Shown piece after piece: positions 59,043 through 64,000 of a stretch of 64,000 nt of DNA. The stretch spans positions 1 to 64,000 of the forward strand of contig AP026144.1 of the NCBI GenBank assembly GCA_030295235.1. The letters run 5' to 3'. Both the position numbers and the translations under genes were made by a program. The notes beneath the pieces were generated by a model. That model was not told the origin of the DNA and searched no databases. It saw nothing but the letters and a program-made list of their open reading frames with translations. The stretch is from Fistulifera solaris. Taxonomy: Eukaryota > Bacillariophyta > Bacillariophyceae > Naviculales > Stauroneidaceae. The first letter of the stretch is position 1. Every line of letters starts with the position of its first letter.

Positions 59043-60665
59043 ATGTCGTCACAGGAGGATGCTGAAAAGCTACTGAAAGAAACGGCTTATTTCAAAGAGG
59101 CACCCAAAGCCTTCGTTCAAGAGCTTGCTCGACATATGAAATGCCTCAACGTCAAAGACGGCCACAATTTCTTTGAAGAAGGAGAGGAAATTCACAGTGT
59201 TCTTATTTTAGAAGAGGGGATGCTTGTTCGCACGAAAATGTCCGTCGATGAGAGCGACGTCGCCGAATTACGCAGCAGTCTGCGTGAAATGCCTTTGGAG
59301 CACAGCGAATCAGCAAGTAGTGACGATTCGTCTGTGTTAATTGACATGATCAGCGGACGCGCGCAAGTCACGGGATTGCTGCACAATTTCAAAGCGGGGG
59401 CTGTAGCGTACGCGACAGTATCTGCGAAAGGATCTGTCAAAGCTTGGTTGATCGAGGGCGAAAAGTTTCGCGAGGCTATCACAAAAGAACCCACATATGC
59501 CTTGGAGATGATGTCGGCCTTATCTCGAGAACTTCGGGTCGGTACCAAGTCACTACAGGCGTTGGTGCGTCACAGCAAGGCTGGTCATCGAGAAGGAAAC
59601 GCGACATCAGAGCAAAAAGTGTGCAAAGTCTTATGCTATGATGCAACGAGCTGGACGATTGAGGGATTTCAACCGGCGATTGAAGAGTTCAACAAGCAAC
59701 ACGAACAAGAAGGTATCTCTATCGAGATGGAGTTTACGACGGAACGGTTGTCCGAGCATAGTGCAATATTTGCCGCTGGATACAGTGCCGTATGCCTGTT
59801 TGTCAACGATACGGCGAACAGCAATGTCATTCAAACATTGAGTGTCTTGGGAGTTCGCATGATTGCCATGCGTTGTGCCGGCTTTGATCGTGTCGATACA
59901 AAAGCAGCTCGTGCGTTTGGATTGACTGTCGCTCGTGTCCCGGCGTATTCTCCATATGCCGTGGCTGAAATGGGAATTGCCTTGTTGATGAGTGTAAATC
60001 GCAAGATTCATCGAGCGAACAACCGCGTTAGGATGGCGAACTTCACGTTGGACGCCGGTTTGATGGGTGTGGATATACACGGCAAGACAGTGGGTGTCAT
60101 GGGAACGGGCAAGATCGGAGCCATTTTGTGCAGTATTCTACGGGGATTTGGTGCCAATGTCATCTGTTACGACGTGCACGAAAATCCAGAAGTTATTGAA
60201 AAAGGTGCGATCTACGTCAGTAAGGAAGAGATACTGAGCCAGTCGGATATCCTTTTTTTGATGATGCCATTATTGCCCCCAACGAAACACACCATCACTT
60301 TTAATACGCTGAAGCTGCTCAAGAAGGGTATGATTTTGATTAATACGAGTCGCGGTGGCCTAATTGATACCAAGGCACTACTGAAGGGACTGCAGGACGG
60401 TACAATTGCGGGAGCCGGACTGGATGTGTACGAGAACGAGCAAGAGTATTTCTTTCAGGACTGGTCAGCTAAAACAGTTACAGACGCCGACCTTGTTGCC
60501 TTACTCGGAAATAACAAGGTTGTATTAACCGCTCATCAAGCATTCTTCACACAAGAAGCCGTGGATAAGATTGTGAGTGATACGATTCAGAATCTGACGG
60601 ATTATTACCATTCCAACAAGTCGGGTCTCCGTCATCCAAATAATTGTATTCCCGTTCATCATTAG
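59043..60665 (+). CDS. D-lactate dehydrogenase with N-terminal cyclic-nucleotide-binding-like domain
   Basis: Residues about 1-190 look like a cyclic-nucleotide-binding (cNMP/cupin) domain: EAPKAFVQELARHMKCLNVK, HNFFEEGEEIHSVLILEEGM, then LHNFKAGAVAYATVSAKGSV and a closing helix. From about residue 205 a full D-2-hydroxyacid dehydrogenase follows (KVCKVLCYDATSWTIEGF). Its NAD site is GKTVGVMGTGKIGAILCSIL; catalytic residues are Arg (NTSRGGLID), Glu (GAGLDVYENEQ) and His (VLTAHQAFFT), and the order matches fermentative LdhA reducing pyruvate to D-lactate. The phosphate-binding Arg normally seen in PRAET-type CNB loops is not clear, so ligand binding is uncertain. No targeting signal on ATG 59043. 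Total 540 residues against about 330 for bacterial LdhA. Confidence 0.85.
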   Translation: MSSQEDAEKLLKETAYFKEAPKAFVQELARHMKCLNVKDGHNFFEEGEEIHSVLILEEGMLVRTKMSVDESDVAELRSSLREMPLEHSESASSDDSSVLIDMISGRAQVTGLLHNFKAGAVAYATVSAKGSVKAWLIEGEKFREAITKEPTYALEMMSALSRELRVGTKSLQALVRHSKAGHREGNATSEQKVCKVLCYDATSWTIEGFQPAIEEFNKQHEQEGISIEMEFTTERLSEHSAIFAAGYSAVCLFVNDTANSNVIQTLSVLGVRMIAMRCAGFDRVDTKAARAFGLTVARVPAYSPYAVAEMGIALLMSVNRKIHRANNRVRMANFTLDAGLMGVDIHGKTVGVMGTGKIGAILCSILRGFGANVICYDVHENPEVIEKGAIYVSKEEILSQSDILFLMMPLLPPTKHTITFNTLKLLKKGMILINTSRGGLIDTKALLKGLQDGTIAGAGLDVYENEQEYFFQDWSAKTVTDADLVALLGNNKVVLTAHQAFFTQEAVDKIVSDTIQNLTDYYHSNKSGLRHPNNCIPVHH

Positions 60666-60760
60666 AAGCAAGGAACTACTCGATCAGTTCTTAAAGATTC
60701 GTTTTGTGCATGAAATAAACCTACGTAGTTAATAACTTTACAATACTTCGTACAACAGAC

Positions 60761-63335
60761 TTAATGCGATGTTGTTATCGATAGCTCTTCATCCTTTCCC
60801 GGAGAGATCGAAGTCGATTTGACGTTCTCAGGACCAAACATCGACAGAACAACAGGCAACAAAATCAGCCCATGGGTAGCACCCAACAGAACCAATCCTA
60901 AGAATGCGACAAACACGGTACCAAAAATTTCGCTTGTGCTGAACGCTAGGGGTAAGATGCCCAGAAAAGTCGACGCGGCCCCGATGAGAATTGAAGCACC
61001 CATGGTGCGAAGAGTCTCGGTTACCTTCTGGCTGCGGCTACCTTTTGCCTCGTAATAGCGAACAAGTACATGGACAATATAATCAACCGTCAGTCCGATT
61101 GACATCACCAACGTTACGTAGCTGACAGGATTGACAGCTTTCCCGAACCACTGCAGCCAGCCGAGAAGTTCCACATAAAGGACACACACCAGGGGCAAGA
61201 TGAAAACGGCAGCAGACCAATGCGGGATAAGCAATAGCGCAATGCCTGTTACAGCAACAACACCGGTGATGGTTGTAAGAATGAGCTCGTTCACAGAGAC
61301 AGAGTAAAACTCCCAAATGTCATACACGCCATCGTATGTGAAGAAAAACCAATCGTCACTTCCTTGATTGATGGGCTGTGAGCTGGTTACGTCGCGCTGA
61401 CTCTCCAAAGCATCAATCTGCTCCTTAACGTTTTCGATATCAACATTATCCATGTTAATCGAGCATCGAGATTCGCGAATATTTCCCGTCTCATCCAACA
61501 CAATATGATCTGCATACAATTCCCGGTACACTGGATCTTGGAGAAACAATTCCAATTGCTGGGAAAACGTCAGCCCTGTGACACTATCTTCAGCCGCAAA
61601 AAACTTGAAATCGCGTAGCCAAAAGAAGTCGGGGCCCGTTTCGATAGCGTCGATCGATACAAGCTCTTCGATGTATCTCTCCATTTGGTCTTGAATCACA
61701 GGATCTGACTGGTCAACACCGCGGAAGTACACCGCAGGACTCACAGACGAGCGAACGGAGCGCTCATTATAAGCATTGAAGAAATCGGCGACGTATGAAT
61801 CATTCGGAACAACTTCTGTGAACTTAAACTCCTGCTTCAGCTTAGAAGCACTGAATGCGCTGGCAATAGCCAATGCGGTAAAACCAACAATCACGACGCC
61901 TTTCACTACTGGCTTCATGAGGCACTCAGCATAGCGGCCCATCAGCTCCGTCGCAAAATCCTCTAAATCGTTATGTTCGCCGTCCGACTCGCATTGATCA
62001 TCGCGGGCTTTAAAGCATACTAGGCAATCGCGACGTCGATCCGCAATCCTTTTCTCATCCACCACAATGCACCCAACAAAGAAAGTGAGCTGGAACATGA
62101 GAACGATGAAGATGGTGAAACAAGCGTAGAGGCAGAGCCAGAAAACGGCCGGCACGCTCGAAAGGCAACCCAAGCCAAAGGCCAGCGTGGAAGTGAGTGT
62201 TGTCAGGACTATGCTCATACCAATGTCATCCATGGTGTCGAGAATACGATCAACGGGCGTCTTTGACTTGTCGGATCGGCTGAAGGCACCGCTAATGATA
62301 AATGCATCATCAAGGCCAATGCCAAAAAATGATAAAGGGCAATATCTGGGTCATCGATGTGAAAGGAACTTCGCACACAAACATAAATCCGAATCCACAA
62401 AGTAAACTGAGCATGACAGAGACGACGGCACCGAATCCGACAAGACTCTGAGAGTAGACCCAGTTGCGCTGCGCGAAAGCTACGCAACAAAAGATTGACA
62501 TAATAATGAAGATAGCAGGAACCAACGGAATGTCTGCTACAATAGCTCGACCGAATTCATCATCAAAAGAACGCTCCGCTTGAACTTCCAAACGTAGAGC
62601 AGTAGACGAACCCCCTTCCCACTCATCGCTGAGTTCAAGGATGACGTCTAATGCATCTTCCTCAAAGTCTTCAGCCTCTGAAGTATCTGGAAGGTCGATT
62701 TGAATCGTAAATGACTCTGCCGAGACTAGTTGCCCCGAAGCATCGCGAACTGGTTTCCCCATAATGTCATTTTCTGAAACGGGGCGTCCGTCCGAGTATA
62801 CTAATGCCGACAAGGCCGCCACGGCGTCCGCATCCGAAGAAACTTGTTCTTGAAAGACAATTGCGGACTCGTTAAAGAAATCAACAATCCCATGCACTTC
62901 ACACTTCTTCGAACCGATGGTGTCTGCGCAGACCTCATTGTATTTCGGAAGCGACCGAACAGCATCCAAGGCCTGAAAGACACGGTCGATTTGGTCTTGA
63001 CCGATGACATTGCCTCCGCGTTGGTGAAAGAACATGACAAAAGGACGAGGTTCTCGAGGAAATCCCGAAACATTGTCGATCCACTTTGAGTGTTGAATGG
63101 GCTTGGAGCTTTGGGGCGTCCAAAGCGCTTCACCATCAACTTCTACTTCAAAGTTGGTGAAGAGACCCAGCACGAAGACACCCAACGAGAGAACAATTAC
63201 TGCCACAATGGTGCGAATAGGATTCCGTGCACTAGCCCCACTGACGACGCGAAGCGAGGTCATTATCGGCCGCCGTGCGTTCTTGACGACGTCTTCCCAT
63301 TTCTGAGCCAAACTTTTGTCTGCTTTTACATTCAT
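60761..63335 (-). CDS. Patched/NPC1-like RND-family transporter with sterol-sensing-type domain
   Basis: Twelve-helix RND proteins of the Patched/Dispatched/NPC1 group move sterols and other lipids using ion gradients. Seen in order: helix 1 (TIVAVIVLSLGVFVLGLF), a large lumenal loop, helices 2-6 including LVPAIFIIMSIFCCVAFAQR and the motif GIGLDDAFII (the GxxxDD proton-relay signature) followed by TTLTSTLAFGLGCLSSVPAV, a second large loop, and helices 8-12 with VTLVMSIGLTVDYIVHVLVR and LIGAASTFLGILPLAFSTSE. The two halves join across an A6 run (62324-62329, plus strand): one base fewer restores LPFIIFGIGLDDAF, so the frameshift is likely a consensus error. About 858 residues; cargo unknown. 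Confidence 0.9.
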
Positions 63336-64000
63336 TGATATGAGAGGCGATTTTTTGTCGGAGGATTTCTTGATCGTAAAAACGGTGGCTTACCTTTCTG
63401 ATTTTCCGACATCTTATTGCAGAAACTTGATGCTGAATACTCTCTATAATACCTTGCAAGATTTTCTTTCAAGCAATAGAACAATTTGTGAGATAAAGAT
63501 GCATGATCCCCAAGTCTTTTATCAATGCAATGTGTCTTTCGTCGCAATTGGATCTCTGAATTCTCAGGAACAACACGTTTTACATTTCGAAGCTCCAGGA
63601 ACCGCTCGCTTGCTCGCTTCGATGGTTTTGACGGCTCCATAAAGTCTCTGGGCTACTTTAAAGCTTATACAGACGTCTTCCCACGTGTTGGCAGTACATA
63701 GTTTCTGATAATTCGACGTCACTTGTGACTTGTGAAATGAGTGACTGGTATCATTGTATCATGGTGCGACAAAAATTTCTATGGTGGTTGGAGTCAAAGG
63801 TCGAAGTGCGATTGCGATGTGTATCCTTCATTTTTCTGTGTTTCAATGGTCTATTGTCTATTCAGACCAGCCCAGTCAAACGTCAAAGGAATTTTAGACA
63901 GTCAGAAACAAAATTTCCCACAAACAAGTTGTCTTTAAAAGATGTTCCAGGAACATGCCGTCTTTTCGGATGGGCAAATTACGTTGCTTCCAACTTCTCT
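63336..64000. other. Region upstream of the RND transporter, to window end
   Basis: No gene is supported. Short open frames on both strands (63316-63642) overlap each other and lack family character. The region up to 64000 shows no repeat or RNA gene. Confidence 0.5.

Noticed and set aside
62310-63335. Two half-size RND transporter genes
   Set aside because: The halves join at an A6 run in the middle of the conserved FGIGLDDAF motif; a one-base consensus error explains the split.

Overview
The window is the end of a nuclear chromosome of a eukaryotic alga, read from the telomere inward. Bases 1-333 are CCCTAA telomere repeats, followed by two subtelomeric tandem arrays (heptamers to about 995, an 18-bp unit to about 1121). 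After that come about 27 closely packed genes on both strands. Short GT-AG introns (roughly 45-113 nt) interrupt several of them. Two proteins begin with a signal peptide followed by an Ala/Ser-Phe type junction (plastid FKBP, NAD kinase), the usual leader of stramenopile algae with a secondary plastid. Together with an H-NOX guanylate cyclase and a TatB-like protein this suggests a diatom or a close relative; the species cannot be named from sequence alone.

Layout. 1.3-3.3 kb: apyrase with broken frames. 3.9-8.6 kb: histone methyltransferase SET domain followed, without an intergenic gap, by a cyclin fold and a catalytically dead CDK-like kinase. 10.0-12.6 kb: H-NOX soluble guanylate cyclase. 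13-24.8 kb: NAD kinase, F-box protein, a repeat-rich gap with a stem-loop array, GUCD1-like protein, an internally duplicated Golgi-type protein, a DUF6940-like protein and a CRAL-TRIO protein. 25.5-29.8 kb: a 1418-residue protein joining a possible TULIP-like lumenal domain to PqiA/LetA-like membrane modules. 30.3-37.8 kb: a disordered protein, UTP6, a JmjC-SET protein that may be spliced to UTP6, an LRR protein and a prolyl-4-hydroxylase-like enzyme. 37.9-44.5 kb: SWR1 chromatin remodeller whose C terminus runs on into WW, F-box and beta-helix domains. 45-50 kb: TatB-like protein and two fatty-acid-hydroxylase paralogues flanking a transglutaminase-like gene. 50.4-63.3 kb: SDR-like protein, RPB7, plastid FKBP, armadillo protein, formiminotransferase-like protein, a D-lactate dehydrogenase with a possible cyclic-nucleotide-binding-like domain, and a Patched/RND transporter.

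Two themes stand out. First, several loci carry unusual domain fusions in chromatin and transcription factors (SET-cyclin-pseudokinase; SWR1-WW-F-box-beta-helix; UTP6/JmjC-SET), in lipid transport (TULIP-PqiA) and in metabolism (CNB-like plus D-LDH). Second, at least eight conserved genes change frame by one base exactly at a homopolymer run. This points to uncorrected consensus errors in the assembly rather than pseudogenes, so the affected genes are annotated as intact loci with a broken frame. Gene models with introns were built by eye and their exact boundaries are provisional.
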